A DNA stretch of 14,286 nt from Lysobacteraceae bacterium UBA6001 (GTDB lineage: Bacteria; Pseudomonadota; Gammaproteobacteria; Xanthomonadales; Xanthomonadaceae): assembly GCA_002429615.1 (NCBI GenBank), contig DJAN01000032.1, forward strand, positions 4,788-19,073, in the 5' to 3' direction. A model generated the notes under the pieces. The model saw nothing but the letters and a program-made list of their open reading frames with translations, was not told where the DNA came from and did no database searches. Every line of letters starts with the position of its first letter. Position 1 is the first letter of the stretch. Made by a program: the position numbers and the translations under genes. Of the stretch, positions 1 through 8,697 are shown in pieces.

Positions 1-11
1 TGGAGGCTCGA

Positions 12-31
12 TGGCGCCATCCATGGCGCCA
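12..31. repeat. Pair of TGGCGCCA palindromes near the left edge
   Basis: The 8-bp palindrome TGGCGCCA occurs twice, at 12-19 and 24-31, with centres 12 bp apart. The stretch as a whole is also an inverted repeat: 9-bp arms at 12-20 and 23-31 around a 2-nt centre. It lies about 70 nt beyond the stop codon of cysH in the cysH direction. It could form a hairpin in the cysJIH mRNA, but no T-run follows on the minus strand, so a classical intrinsic terminator is not supported. No gene could be assigned in bases 1-100. Confidence 0.4.
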
Positions 32-100
32 ACGGTCCCGAAAAGGCCAAGCCCCCGCGGGCCGTGCAGGATCCATGCGAGCCGAAAGGCGCGAGAACCC

Positions 101-829
101 TCAGATATCCTCGTGAATCCCGCACTCCCGCTTGAGCCCGAAGAAGCGCGTGTCCTCCTCGCGCATCCCGGGTTCCCAGCGCCGGGTGGTATGGAAGTCG
201 CCGATCGACACGTAGCCCTGTTCCCACAGCGGGTGGTAGGGCAGATCGTGCGCCTTCAGATAGCCCCACACATCGCGATCGCTCCAATCCGCGATAGGGC
301 TGATCTTGTAGCGCTCCCCGCGCTGCTGGACGATCGGCGTCTGCGCGCGGCTTGCAGCCTGTTGCCGGCGCAGTCCGGTGAACCAGGTGCCGACGTTCAA
401 CTCGTCCAGCGCCCGACGCATCGGCTCGACCTTGCGCAGACTGTTGTACTGCTCGATGCCGACCACGCCCTGTTCCCACAGGCGGCCATGCCGCGCCTCC
501 ATCCAGGCCCGGCTGACCAGCGGCCGGAACACCTTGAGGTTCAGCTGCAGGCGCTCGGTCAGCTCGTCGGCGAAGCGATAGGTCTCGGGGAACAGGTAGC
601 CGGTATCGATCAGGATCACCGGGATATCCGGCTTCTGCCGGCTGAGCATGTGCAGCGCCACCGCCGACTGCGCGCCGAAGCTCGACGACAGCGCCGCCTC
701 CGCCGGACCGTTCGCCAATGCCCAGGCCACGCGTTCTTCCGCGCTGCATCGCGCCAGACGCGCATTGAGGGCGTCGAGGTCTTGCAGCGCATCGGCCTTG
801 TTGGCCGAGGAGACGGGCAGGGCGGTCAT
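101..829 (-). CDS. cysH: Phosphoadenosine phosphosulfate (PAPS) reductase CysH
   Basis: The 242-residue protein is close to the 244 residues of E. coli CysH. It is a cytosolic thioredoxin/glutaredoxin-dependent enzyme that reduces PAPS to sulfite and adenosine 3',5'-bisphosphate. Visible features are the modified PP-loop region [10 protein letters not shown] (residues 48-57), the [11 protein letters not shown] segment (about 74-84), the TGLRRQQ segment (about 151-157), and the C-terminal ECGIH motif with catalytic Cys236. The paired cysteines that bind a 4Fe-4S cluster in APS reductases are absent, since residues 129-135 read NSLRKVE. That supports PAPS rather than APS as substrate and fits the CysC domain encoded at 5552-7483. 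The ATG at 827-829 overlaps the cysI stop by 4 nt (ATGA), so translation is probably coupled. It is the last visible gene of the cysJIH run. Confidence 0.95.
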   Translation of the reverse strand: MTALPVSSANKADALQDLDALNARLARCSAEERVAWALANGPAEAALSSSFGAQSAVALHMLSRQKPDIPVILIDTGYLFPETYRFADELTERLQLNLKVFRPLVSRAWMEARHGRLWEQGVVGIEQYNSLRKVEPMRRALDELNVGTWFTGLRRQQAASRAQTPIVQQRGERYKISPIADWSDRDVWGYLKAHDLPYHPLWEQGYVSIGDFHTTRRWEPGMREEDTRFFGLKRECGIHEDI

Positions 830-2526
830 ACGAGTTCCAGTTGGACTTGGCGGTGGGTGGGATACGGCGGCAGCGACACAACCCCCGCGCGATGCAGGAA
901 ATCGCCGAAACCTTCCTGCGGCGTGCGCTCGGCCGCGTAGCGGGCGAACAGCGGATCGAGCGCGGCGAGGATTTCCGGCTCGGTGATGTTTTCGCGATAC
1001 AGCGTGTTCAGGCGCTGGCCGCGATGGTCGCCGCCCAGCATCAGGTTGTAGCGACCGGGCGCCTTGCCGACCAGCGCGATCTCGGCCAGATACGGCCGCG
1101 AGCAGCCATTCGGGCAGCCGGACAGGCGCAGCACGATCGGCGCCTCGCCCAGGCCATGCGCCTCCAGCAGCGGCTGCAGCTTGGCGGTGAAGTCGGGCAG
1201 GTAGCGCTCGGCCTCGGCCATCGCCAGCCCACAGGTGGGCAAGGCCACGCAGGCCATCGCGCCACGTGCCAGCGCGGTCGGCGCGAGGTTGCCGGCATCC
1301 AGCCCGTGTTCGGCGACCAGGGCATCGACCCGCGCGCGCTGCGCGGCCGGCACGCCGGCGATCACCAGGTTCTGGTTCGGCGTCAGGCGGAACTCACCCT
1401 CATGGAAGCGGGCGATCTCGCGCAGGCCGGTCAGCGCGGTGCGGCCATCGCCATCGGCGATGCGCCCGGCCGGCAGCGACAGCGTGAGGTGCCAGCGGCC
1501 ATCCTCGCCCTCGACCCAGCCGTAGCGGTCGCCGTTGTGGTCGAAAGCGAAGCCGCGCGCTGGCAGCAGCGCGAACCCGGCGCGGCGCTCGATCTCGCCC
1601 ACCACGAAGTCCAGGCCCTTGTCGTCGATCGTGTACTTGAAGCGGGCGCGCTTGCGCACCTCGCGGTTGCCGAAGTCGCGCTGGGTGGTCACCACCGCGG
1701 TGGCGATATCGAGCAGGCGATCGCGCGGGAACCAGCCGATCACATTGCCCACGCGCGGCCAGGTTTCCGCATCGCCATGGGTGGCGCCCATGCCGCCGCC
1801 GATGGCCAGGTGGTAGCCGGTCAGCACGCCTTCCTCGACGCTGCCGATGAAGCCGAGATCGTTGGCGAACACATCCACGTCGTTGATCGGCGGCAGCGCG
1901 AAGCCGATCTTGAACTTGCGCGGCAGGTAACGGTCCCCGTAGATCGGCTCGTCTTCCTCGCCGCTGCCGGACACGCGCTCCTCGTCCAGCCAGATCTCGT
2001 AGTAGGCGCGGGTATTGGGCAGCAGGTGTTCGGAGGTGCGCGCCGCGTCGGCGTACAGCTGCGCATGCACCGGCGACAGCAGCGGGTTCGCCGCCACCAG
2101 CACATTGCGGTTGACGTCGCCGCAGGCGGCCAGCGTGTCGATCAGTGCGGCATTGATCGCCTGCATCGTCGCCTTCAGCTCGCGCTTGATCACGCCGTGG
2201 AACTGGAACGCCTGGCGCGTGGTGACGCGCAGCGAGTGGTTGCCGTAGCGGGTGGCGATGGCATCGAGCTGCAGCCACTGCTGCGGCGTGACCACGCCGC
2301 CGGGCGTGCGCGTGCGGATCATGAACTGATAGGCGGGTTCCAGCTTCTGCCGGCGGCGCTCATCGCGCAGGTCGCGGTCGTCCTGCTGGTAGCTGCCGTG
2401 GTACTTGATCAGCGTCTGGTCGTCCTCGCGCAGCGCGCCGGTGACCGGGTCGGCGAGGCTTTCCAGCAGCGAGCCGCGCAGCCGGCGGCTGGCGGATTTG
2501 ATGTCTTCGACGGAATGCGTGCTCAT
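826..2526 (-). CDS. cysI: Assimilatory sulfite reductase, hemoprotein (beta) subunit CysI
   Basis: With the start at the ATG ending at 2526 the protein is 566 residues, against 570 in E. coli. CysI carries the siroheme and 4Fe-4S centre and performs the six-electron reduction of sulfite to sulfide with electrons from CysJ. The four cluster ligands are clear: Cys426 and Cys432 in CVALPTC, and Cys471 and Cys475 in SGCPNGC, the expected CX5C...CX3C pattern. The N-terminus [10 protein letters not shown] resembles the family start. A TTG 16 codons upstream (2574) would extend the frame, but it abuts the REP unit and adds an Arg/Pro-rich tail unlike the family. No good Shine-Dalgarno sequence precedes the ATG. 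The gap to cysJ is 88 nt, and cysH follows with a 4-nt overlap. Confidence 0.95.
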   Translation of the reverse strand: MSTHSVEDIKSASRRLRGSLLESLADPVTGALREDDQTLIKYHGSYQQDDRDLRDERRRQKLEPAYQFMIRTRTPGGVVTPQQWLQLDAIATRYGNHSLRVTTRQAFQFHGVIKRELKATMQAINAALIDTLAACGDVNRNVLVAANPLLSPVHAQLYADAARTSEHLLPNTRAYYEIWLDEERVSGSGEEDEPIYGDRYLPRKFKIGFALPPINDVDVFANDLGFIGSVEEGVLTGYHLAIGGGMGATHGDAETWPRVGNVIGWFPRDRLLDIATAVVTTQRDFGNREVRKRARFKYTIDDKGLDFVVGEIERRAGFALLPARGFAFDHNGDRYGWVEGEDGRWHLTLSLPAGRIADGDGRTALTGLREIARFHEGEFRLTPNQNLVIAGVPAAQRARVDALVAEHGLDAGNLAPTALARGAMACVALPTCGLAMAEAERYLPDFTAKLQPLLEAHGLGEAPIVLRLSGCPNGCSRPYLAEIALVGKAPGRYNLMLGGDHRGQRLNTLYRENITEPEILAALDPLFARYAAERTPQEGFGDFLHRAGVVSLPPYPTHRQVQLELV

Positions 2527-2574
2527 GGGTCTATGGCTGGCAGGGGGGACGAGGCGGCGCGGTGAAACCGGCAA

Positions 2575-2599
2575 TGTAGGAGCGGCTTCAGCCGCGACC
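2575..2599 (+). repeat. Single GTAG-headed REP unit between cysJ and cysI
   Basis: The unit reads TGTAGGAGCGGCTTCAGC and continues as CGCGACC. Its core can fold as a stem of GCGGC (2582-2586) and GCCGC (2591-2595) with a TTCA loop. The same 25 bases occur in both arms of the inverted repeat at 11842-11906. GTAG-headed REP sequences of this kind are common between genes in Stenotrophomonas and Xanthomonas and are moved by RAYT-type transposases; none is encoded here. Its position inside the cysJ-cysI gap means the hairpin is carried in the operon mRNA. Confidence 0.85.
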
Positions 2600-2614
2600 G
2601 TGCGTCTTCAGTCC

Positions 2615-4462
2615 TCAATAAACATCCCGGCTGTAGCGCCCCTCCTTCTGCAACGAGGTGACGAACTCGGCCGCGGCCTCAGGCACCAGATCCCCATGCT
2701 CGGCCACGATATCCACCAATGCCGCGTGCACGTCCTTGCCCATCGAGATCGCGCCGCACACATACACGTGCGCGCCTTCGCGCAGCCACGCATACACTTC
2801 GCGGCCACGCTGGCGCAGCCGATGCTGCACATAGATCTTCTCGGCCTGGTCGCGCGAGAACGCCAGGTCCAGCTCATGCAGTTCGCCGCGCGTCAGCGCC
2901 TGCTGCCACTCGGCCTGGTAGAGAAAGTCGCGGTTGAAATGCCGCGCACCAAAAAACAGCCAGTTGCGCCCGCGCGCACCGCGCTCGGCCCGCTCCTGCA
3001 CAAAGCCGCGGAACGGCGCCACCCCGGTGCCGGGGCCGATCATCAGGATGTCGCGGGCATCATCGGCCGGCACCCGGAAGCGCTCGTTCGGCTCGACGTA
3101 GACCTGCGCGGTATCGCCTTCGGCCAGCGCGGCGAGGAAGGCGCTGGCCGAGCCGACATGGGCATGGCCGTGCGCGTGGTATTCCAGCTCGTCCACCGTC
3201 AGGTGGACCTCATCGCCGACGCGGCGGCGGCTGGAAGCGATCGAATACAACCGCGGGGCCAGCGGCCGCAGCGCGGCGAGCAGGCCATGCTGGTCCCAAT
3301 CCGCCGGCCAGCGACGCAGCACATCGATCACCTGATGGTCTGCGAGCAGCGTCGCCAGGCCGGCAGTCTGGGTAGGGGCGAGCAGCGCCTGCAGTTCCTC
3401 CGCGCCGGACCGTTCGGCATGCGCGGCGAGGAACGGCCGCGACAGCTTGGTCAGTTCGCGGTGGGCAGCGAGCCACTCCGACAGGGGCAGAGTCTGGTCG
3501 GCCACGGTGACGTCGGCATGACCGTCGAGTTGCAGGACATCGAGCAGCGGCGCCACCAGCGCTTCGGCATTGCGGTGGCGGAAGCCCAGCGCATCGCCGG
3601 GCTCGTAGTGCAGGCCGCTGCCGGCCAGCGACAGCTCCAGGTGGCGCACGCGCTTGGAGGCGACGCCATGCTGGCGATAGGCCGGGCCCTTGAAGTCGCG
3701 GCCGCTGACGACCTGGTTGGCCAGCACCTCGGCGCTGAAAGGATGGGTGTGGTCGGCGCTGCTGGGCGCCGGTCCCCGCAGCGGGGTGACCTTGGCACCG
3801 GCGGCCGGCACGCTCGCCAGCAGCTCGCGCGCCTCGCGCAGCACGTCCTCGCGCCACGGGTTGGCGACGCTGTCGATATCCAGGTCGGCTTCGGCCAGCG
3901 GGCGCACGCGCTGCGCGCCGAGTTCGGCCAGCCGCGCATCCAGGCGGCGGGCGATGCCGCAGAAGTCCGCGTAACTGGAGTCGCCCAAGCCGAGCACGGC
4001 GAACTTCAGCTCGGGCAGCTTGGGCGCGCGCCGGCCCTGGATGAATTCGACCAGACCGATGGCATCGTCCGGCGGATCGCCTTCGCCCTGGGTACTGATG
4101 ACCAGATACAGCAGGCGCTCGCTGGCCAACTCGCGGGTGGGGTAGGTGTCCGCGCGCTGCAGGCGCACCCGCAGCCCGGCGGCCTCGGCATCGGCGACCA
4201 CGCGTTCGGCGGCACGGCGCGCGTTGCCGGTCTGGCTGCCGTAGAGCACGGTCAGCCGGCGCTCGTCGCCGCGTTCGGCGGCGGCCCCGCCCGCCACCAG
4301 TGCCAGCGAAGGCGTGGCGGCATGGCCCTGGGCCAGGCCGGCGGTATAGCCGGACAGCCACCACAGCGAGGGCGCATCCAGCCCTTCGACCAGCCGCGAC
4401 AGCAGCACCCTGCGCTCCTCCGGCAGGGGACTGGGGGGCAAGGCGGGGCTGGCGGCGGTCAT
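2615..4462 (-). CDS. cysJ: Assimilatory sulfite reductase (NADPH), flavoprotein (alpha) subunit CysJ
   Basis: The 615-residue protein (E. coli CysJ has 599) passes electrons from NADPH through FAD and FMN to CysI. Domain order is complete. A short N-terminal segment ends in LSGYTAG and matches CysJ. The flavodoxin-like FMN domain has YGSQTGN at 74-80 and STQGEGDPPDD at 123-133. The FAD domain has RLYSIASS at 404-411. The NADPH domain has IGPGTGVAPFRGF starting near 475 (G476-G480), then YVCGAISMGKDV and a C-terminus ending in YSRDVY, the CysJ-type tail. The ATG at 4460-4462 gives the family's usual N-terminus. It is the first gene of the minus-strand cysJIH run and faces cysD across a 181-bp shared control region. 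I see no frameshift or missing cofactor motif. Confidence 0.95.
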   Translation of the reverse strand: MTAASPALPPSPLPEERRVLLSRLVEGLDAPSLWWLSGYTAGLAQGHAATPSLALVAGGAAAERGDERRLTVLYGSQTGNARRAAERVVADAEAAGLRVRLQRADTYPTRELASERLLYLVISTQGEGDPPDDAIGLVEFIQGRRAPKLPELKFAVLGLGDSSYADFCGIARRLDARLAELGAQRVRPLAEADLDIDSVANPWREDVLREARELLASVPAAGAKVTPLRGPAPSSADHTHPFSAEVLANQVVSGRDFKGPAYRQHGVASKRVRHLELSLAGSGLHYEPGDALGFRHRNAEALVAPLLDVLQLDGHADVTVADQTLPLSEWLAAHRELTKLSRPFLAAHAERSGAEELQALLAPTQTAGLATLLADHQVIDVLRRWPADWDQHGLLAALRPLAPRLYSIASSRRRVGDEVHLTVDELEYHAHGHAHVGSASAFLAALAEGDTAQVYVEPNERFRVPADDARDILMIGPGTGVAPFRGFVQERAERGARGRNWLFFGARHFNRDFLYQAEWQQALTRGELHELDLAFSRDQAEKIYVQHRLRQRGREVYAWLREGAHVYVCGAISMGKDVHAALVDIVAEHGDLVPEAAAEFVTSLQKEGRYSRDVY

Positions 4463-4643
4463 TCCCGGTCCGATGGCTAAGGTGGGAATCCGATGCTAGG
4501 CAAGGGCTTGCGGCGACAGAAAGGAGCAGCGGTTATCGGCTTATGCCCGCCGCTTATTTCTGCCGCTGCGCCACGCAGGGCCAGACTGCGGTCCTCCCGG
4601 TCGGTGCTAGGCTTGACCGGCCACTTTCGATCATCTGGCGGCA
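4463..4643. promoter_or_regulatory. Divergent control region between cysJIH and cysD-cysNC
   Basis: These 181 bp separate the start codons of cysJ (minus) and cysD (plus), so both promoters must lie here or inside the gene ends. An AT-richer island at 4531-4557 contains, read on the minus strand, ATAAGC (4557-4552), ATAAGC (4544-4539) and ATAACC (4536-4531). It is framed by the inverted arms GCAGCGG (4526-4532) and CCGCTGC (4563-4569). A separate short palindrome, GCAAG-GG-CTTGC, lies at 4500-4511. An extended -10-like TGCTAGGCT at 4605-4613 could serve cysD, but no good -35 accompanies it. In gammaproteobacteria the LysR-type activator CysB usually controls these genes; binding here is inferred, not shown. 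Confidence 0.6.
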
Positions 4644-5552
4644 ATGAGTCTTCCACCCCTGTCCCACCTCGACCGGCTCGAGGCCGAAAGCATCCACATC
4701 CTGCGCGAGGTCGCCGCCGGCTTCGCCAATCCGGTGTTGCTGTATTCGGTGGGCAAGGACAGTTCGGTGCTGCTGCACCTGCTGCTCAAGGCATTCGCGC
4801 CAGCGCCGCCGCCGATCCCGCTGCTGCATGTGGATACGCGCTGGAAGTTCCGCGAGATGATCGCCTTCCGCGACCGCCGCGCCGCCGAGACCGGCGTCGA
4901 GCTGCGCGTGCACATCAACCCGGACGGCGTGGCCCAGAACGTGGGCCCGATCAGCCATGGCGCCGCGGTACACACCGACATCATGAAGACCCAGGGCCTG
5001 AAGCAGGCGCTGGAGCAGTGGAAGTTCGACGCCGCCATCGGCGGTGCGCGCCGCGACGAGGAGAAGTCGCGCGCCAAGGAGCGGGTGTTCTCGTTCCGTA
5101 ACGAGCGCCATCGCTGGGACCCGAAGAACCAGCGCCCCGAGCTGTGGAATCTCTACAACACCCGCGTGCATGCCGGCGAGAGCGTGCGCGTGTTCCCGCT
5201 GTCGAACTGGACCGAGCTGGATATCTGGCTCTACATCTACCGTGAGGCGATCCCGGTGGTGCCGCTGTACTTCGCCGCCGAGCGGCCGGTGGTCGAGCGC
5301 GATGGCGCGCTGATCCTGGTCGACGACGAGCGCCTGCCGCTGCGCGAGGGCGAAGTGCCGCAGCAGCGTTCGGTGCGCTTCCGCACGCTGGGCTGCTATC
5401 CGCTCACCGGGGCGATCGAGTCCACCGCCGACAGCCTGGAGGCGATCATCGCCGAGATGCTGGTGGCCACCAGTTCCGAGCGGCAGGGCCGGGTCATCGA
5501 CCAGGATCCCGCCGAGTCGATGGAAAAGAAGAAGCTGGAAGGGTATTTCTGA
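4644..5552 (+). CDS. cysD: Sulfate adenylyltransferase subunit 2 CysD
   Basis: The 302-residue protein has the same length as E. coli CysD. It is the catalytic ATP-sulfurylase subunit that joins sulfate to ATP to form APS, driven by GTP hydrolysis on CysN. The ATP-pyrophosphatase PP-loop SVGKDS is at residues 35-40. Further family segments are HVDTRWKF (about 60-67), the [15 protein letters not shown] stretch in the middle, [10 protein letters not shown] near the C-terminus, and the final KKLEGYF. The ATG at 4644 gives the standard N-terminus [10 protein letters not shown]; the Shine-Dalgarno sequence before it is weak. The stop TGA (5550-5552) shares its last base with the cysNC start (TGATG), pointing to translational coupling and equal subunit production. 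Confidence 0.96.
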   Translation: MSLPPLSHLDRLEAESIHILREVAAGFANPVLLYSVGKDSSVLLHLLLKAFAPAPPPIPLLHVDTRWKFREMIAFRDRRAAETGVELRVHINPDGVAQNVGPISHGAAVHTDIMKTQGLKQALEQWKFDAAIGGARRDEEKSRAKERVFSFRNERHRWDPKNQRPELWNLYNTRVHAGESVRVFPLSNWTELDIWLYIYREAIPVVPLYFAAERPVVERDGALILVDDERLPLREGEVPQQRSVRFRTLGCYPLTGAIESTADSLEAIIAEMLVATSSERQGRVIDQDPAESMEKKKLEGYF

Positions 5553-7483
5553 TGGCACGCGACCCGGCCACCGTCGAAGCCGCGCCGCTGGCGCAGGCGT
5601 CCGCGCAGCCTGCCGGCGAGCAGATCGCCGCCTACCTGCAGCGCCACGAGACCAAGCCGCTGCTGCGCTTCATCACCTGCGGCAGCGTCGACGATGGCAA
5701 GAGCACGCTGATCGGCCGCCTGCTGTACGACAGCAAGCGCCTGTTCGACGATCAGCTTGCCGCATTGGAGCGCGACAGCCGCCGCCACGGTACACAGGGC
5801 CAGAACATCGACTACGCGCTGCTGCTCGACGGCCTGGCCGCCGAGCGCGAGCAGGGCATCACCATCGATGTCGCCTACCGCTATTTCGATACCGACCGGC
5901 GCAAGTTCATCGTCGCCGACTGCCCGGGCCACGAGCAGTACACCCGCAACATGGCCACCGGCGCGTCCACCGCCGACCTGGCGGTGGTGCTGGTCGATGC
6001 ACGCAAGGGCCTGCTGCCGCAGACCCGCCGCCACAGCTTCATCGCCTCGCTGCTGGGCATCGGCCGCATCGTGCTGGCGGTGAACAAGATGGACCTGGTC
6101 GGCTATGACCAGGCGGTGTTCGACGCCATCGAGGCCGACTACCGCGCGCTGGCCGCGCAGCTGGGGCTGGCCGCGGTGCAGGCGATCCCGTTGTCGGCGC
6201 TGGAGGGCGACAACCTGTCGGCGCGCTCGGCGCGCATGCCGTGGTACGGAGGCCCCAGCCTGCTGGAGCACCTGGAAACCGTATCGCTGCCGGAGGCCGA
6301 CGGCAGCCTTGGCCTGCGCCTGCCGGTGCAATGGGTCAACCGCCCGCACCAGGGCTTCCGTGGCTTCGCCGGCACGCTGGTCGCCGGCCACGCGCGTCCT
6401 GGCGACGCGGTGGTGGTGCTGCCGTCCGGGCGCCGCTCGCGCATCGCGCGGGTGATCGGTCCCGATGGCGATGTGCAGCACGCACGCGCCGGCCAGGCGG
6501 TGACGCTGACGCTGGAGGACGAGATCGACGTCAGCCGCGGCGATGTGATCGCCGCTGCCGGCGATCCGCCGGAGGTGGCCGACCAGTTCGCCGCCCACCT
6601 GCTCTGGCTGGACGACGCGGCGCTGCTGCCCGGGCGTCCGTACTGGCTGAAGATCGGCGCGCGCACCGTGGCCGCCAGCATCAGCGAGATCAAGCACCGC
6701 ATCGACGTGAACACGCAGGAGCGCCTGGCCGCCAAGCGCCTGGCGCTGAACGAGGTCGGCTACTGCAACCTGGCGTTGGACGAGGCGATCCCCTTCGCCC
6801 CGTATGCGCGCGAACGCGAGCTGGGTGCGTTCATCCTCATCGACCGCCAGACCAATGCCACCGTCGGTGCCGGCACGCTGGATTTCGCGCTGCGTCGTGC
6901 CGGCAACGTGCACTGGCAGCATCTGGACGTGGACAACGCCGCGCGCGCCCGCATCAAGGGCCAGGCGCCGAAGGTGCTGTGGTTCACCGGCCTGTCCGGC
7001 GCCGGCAAGTCCACCGTGGCCAACCTGGTGGATCGCCGCCTGCATGCACTCGGGTATCACACCTTCATCCTCGACGGCGACAACGTGCGCCATGGTTTGA
7101 ACCGTGATCTCGGCTTCACCGACGAGGATCGCGTGGAGAACATCCGCCGCGTCGCCGAAGTGGCACGACTGATGGCCGATGCCGGCCTGATCGTGCTGGT
7201 CAGCTTCATCTCCCCGTTCCGCGCCGAACGGCGGATGGCACGCGAGCGTTTCGCCGAGGGCGAATTCATGGAAGTCTTCGTCGACGTCCCGCTGGCGGTG
7301 GCCGAGGCGCGCGACGTGAAGGGTCTCTATGCGAAGGCCCGCGCCGGCCAGATTCCGAATTTCACCGGCATCGACTCGCCCTACGAGGCGCCCGAATCCC
7401 CCGAACTGCACCTGCAGGCCGACGGCGACAACGCCGAAGCGCTGGCCAGGCAGGTGCTGGCCCACCTCGGCGTGGAAGCCTGA
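5552..7483 (+). CDS. cysNC: Bifunctional sulfate adenylyltransferase subunit 1 / adenylylsulfate kinase CysNC
   Basis: The 643-residue protein is a fusion of two enzymes. The N-terminal CysN GTPase has the P-loop GSVDDGKST at 44-52, the GIT switch at 102-104, DCPGH at 123-127 and NKMD at 178-181, followed by beta-barrel domains to about residue 460. It powers APS formation by CysD. The C-terminal APS kinase (CysC) begins around residue 474 with KVLWFTG, has its P-loop GLSGAGKS at 480-487, DGDN at 508-511, and the conserved ISPFR serine at 554; it makes PAPS. Similar fusions are known from Pseudomonas, Xanthomonas and rhizobial NodQ. Both halves keep their key motifs, so both should be active. 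The context with a non-clustered CysH fits housekeeping sulfate assimilation rather than Nod-factor sulfation. Confidence 0.96.
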   Translation: MARDPATVEAAPLAQASAQPAGEQIAAYLQRHETKPLLRFITCGSVDDGKSTLIGRLLYDSKRLFDDQLAALERDSRRHGTQGQNIDYALLLDGLAAEREQGITIDVAYRYFDTDRRKFIVADCPGHEQYTRNMATGASTADLAVVLVDARKGLLPQTRRHSFIASLLGIGRIVLAVNKMDLVGYDQAVFDAIEADYRALAAQLGLAAVQAIPLSALEGDNLSARSARMPWYGGPSLLEHLETVSLPEADGSLGLRLPVQWVNRPHQGFRGFAGTLVAGHARPGDAVVVLPSGRRSRIARVIGPDGDVQHARAGQAVTLTLEDEIDVSRGDVIAAAGDPPEVADQFAAHLLWLDDAALLPGRPYWLKIGARTVAASISEIKHRIDVNTQERLAAKRLALNEVGYCNLALDEAIPFAPYARERELGAFILIDRQTNATVGAGTLDFALRRAGNVHWQHLDVDNAARARIKGQAPKVLWFTGLSGAGKSTVANLVDRRLHALGYHTFILDGDNVRHGLNRDLGFTDEDRVENIRRVAEVARLMADAGLIVLVSFISPFRAERRMARERFAEGEFMEVFVDVPLAVAEARDVKGLYAKARAGQIPNFTGIDSPYEAPESPELHLQADGDNAEALARQVLAHLGVEA

Positions 7484-7490
7484 TCCCGGC

Positions 7491-7526
7491 GCTGGGCCGG
7501 GGTGCGGGCAGGTTTTTCGGCCCGGC
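7491..7526 (+). terminator. Possible hairpin after cysNC
   Basis: Arms at 7491-7499 (GCTGGGCCG) and 7518-7526 (CGGCCCGGC) pair over 9 bp with one G-U wobble around an 18-nt loop. It starts 7 nt beyond the cysNC stop. The expected U-tract after the stem is missing; a T5 run sits inside the loop instead. It may contribute to ending the cysD-cysNC transcript, but as an intrinsic terminator it is weak. Confidence 0.3.
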
Positions 7527-7561
7527 AAGGGTCTTTGGTCATGGGGTCGATCGGGCCCGTA

Positions 7562-7600
7562 TGTCAACGGGTGTCATCGGCTGTCGTTAAACTCGGGACA
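7562..7600 (+). promoter_or_regulatory. Phased TGTC repeats upstream of the RND operon (candidate operator)
   Basis: TGTC occurs at 7562, 7572 and 7582, exactly 10 bp apart (TGTCAACGGG, TGTCATCGGC, TGTCGTTAAA). An inverted copy, GACA, lies at 7597-7600. A -10-like TAAACT lies at 7588-7593 without a clear -35. Repeats on one face of the helix just ahead of an efflux operon suggest a binding site for an unidentified regulator. No regulator gene adjoins the operon in the window. The function is inferred from spacing alone. Confidence 0.35.
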
Positions 7601-7623
7601 TCCCTAGGCAGGACCCCCGATTG

Positions 7624-8697
7624 ATGCTTTCCCGATTCCGCGCGGGCGCGGCCGCCGCGAGCCTGGCCATCGTCCTGGCCGGCTGCGATCGCGCCGCCCA
7701 CCCGGCCGCCAACGCCGCCCCGATCCCGGTGACCGTGCAGACGGTCGCCACGCAATCCTGGAACACCACCGTGCAGTCCATCGCCACGGTGCGCGCGCGC
7801 GAGTCGGTGGCGCTGACCGCGGCCGTCAGCGATGTCGTGGACAAGGTCTACTTCGAGAGCGGTGACGCGGTGAAGGCCGGCCAGTTGCTGGTGACCCTGC
7901 GCGGTAACTCGCAGCTGGCCGCGCTGAATGCCGCCCAGGCCACCTACGAGGAAGCCGACCAGCTTTACCGCCGCCAGCAGGAGCTGATCGGCCAGCAGCT
8001 GGTCGCCAAGTCCACTGTCGACACCCAGCGCGCGCTGCGCGATGCGGCGATGGCGCGGGTGGCGCAGATGCGCTCGGACATCGGCGACCGCGAAGTGCGC
8101 GCGCCGTTCGCCGGCGTGCTCGGCATCCGCCAGATCAGTCCCGGTTCGCTGGTGACCTCGACCACGGTGATCGCCACGCTCGACGACATCGAACGCATGC
8201 ACGTCGACTTCCAGGTGCCGGAAGCGCAGCTGGGCCTGGTGCGGCTGGGCAACGAGGTCAGCGGCGTGGCCGCGGCGTTCCCGGGCGAGCGCTTCCGCGG
8301 CGAGGTTTCGGCGATCGATTCGCGCGTGGATGAGAACACCCGCGCGGTCACCGTGCGCGCGGACTTCGACAATCCCGAGCGTCGCCTGCGCCCGGGCATG
8401 CTGCTGGACGTGCGCCTGTACCAGCCCGAGCGCCAGGCGCTGGTGATCCCTGAGATCGCGGTGGTGCAGGTCGGCCGCGAATCCTTCGTGTACCGGGTCA
8501 AGACCGATGACAGTGTCGAGCGCGTGGATGTGCGCACCGGCGAGCGCCGTGACGGCAAGGTCGAGATTCTGGGCGGCATCCAGGCCGGCGAACGCATCGT
8601 GGTGGATGGCACCGGCAAGCTGCGCCCGGGCCTGAAGGTGCGGGGTGAAGCGCCCAGTGGCGGCGCGCCCGCGCCGCGCCCGCAGGCCGCGCAATGA
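7624..8697 (+). CDS. RND efflux system periplasmic adaptor (membrane fusion) lipoprotein
   Basis: The 357-residue protein links an RND pump to an outer-membrane channel. The N-terminus is a lipoprotein signal with lipobox LAGC and the lipidated residue Cys21. Asp22 follows, which in enterobacteria is an inner-membrane retention signal, as in AcrA. Two lipoyl halves flank an alpha-helical hairpin: the first includes ESGDAVKAGQLL (Gly80), and the second begins with RAPFAG (159-164) and continues through ISPGSLV. Beta-barrel and membrane-proximal domains follow, ending in an Ala/Pro-rich tail. AGGA at 7610-7613 is a plausible ribosome site. The ATG at 7624 is chosen, but an adjacent TTG at 7621 would add only one residue. 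The stop overlaps the pump start by 4 nt. The substrate cannot be deduced. Confidence 0.9.
   Translation: MLSRFRAGAAAASLAIVLAGCDRAAHPAANAAPIPVTVQTVATQSWNTTVQSIATVRARESVALTAAVSDVVDKVYFESGDAVKAGQLLVTLRGNSQLAALNAAQATYEEADQLYRRQQELIGQQLVAKSTVDTQRALRDAAMARVAQMRSDIGDREVRAPFAGVLGIRQISPGSLVTSTTVIATLDDIERMHVDFQVPEAQLGLVRLGNEVSGVAAAFPGERFRGEVSAIDSRVDENTRAVTVRADFDNPERRLRPGMLLDVRLYQPERQALVIPEIAVVQVGRESFVYRVKTDDSVERVDVRTGERRDGKVEILGGIQAGERIVVDGTGKLRPGLKVRGEAPSGGAPAPRPQAAQ

Noticed and set aside
2527..2574. Longer cysI from a TTG start at 2574
   Set aside because: The extra 16 residues have no family counterpart, TTG is a poor start, and the codon abuts the REP unit.
2405..4480. Plus-strand open frame of 691 codons over cysJ, and similar long antisense frames over cysI, cysNC and the symporter
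   Set aside because: These are mirror images of conserved genes with low-complexity products, produced by base composition rather than coding selection.
4613..4618. TTGACC as a -35 box for cysD
   Set aside because: The cysD ATG is only 25 nt further on, which would put the transcription start at or inside the coding sequence, and no -10 is found at the right spacing.
5552..7483. NodQ-type gene for Nod-factor sulfation
   Set aside because: The fusion looks similar, but the setting with cysJIH and a full reductive pathway, and no nod genes, points to cysteine synthesis.
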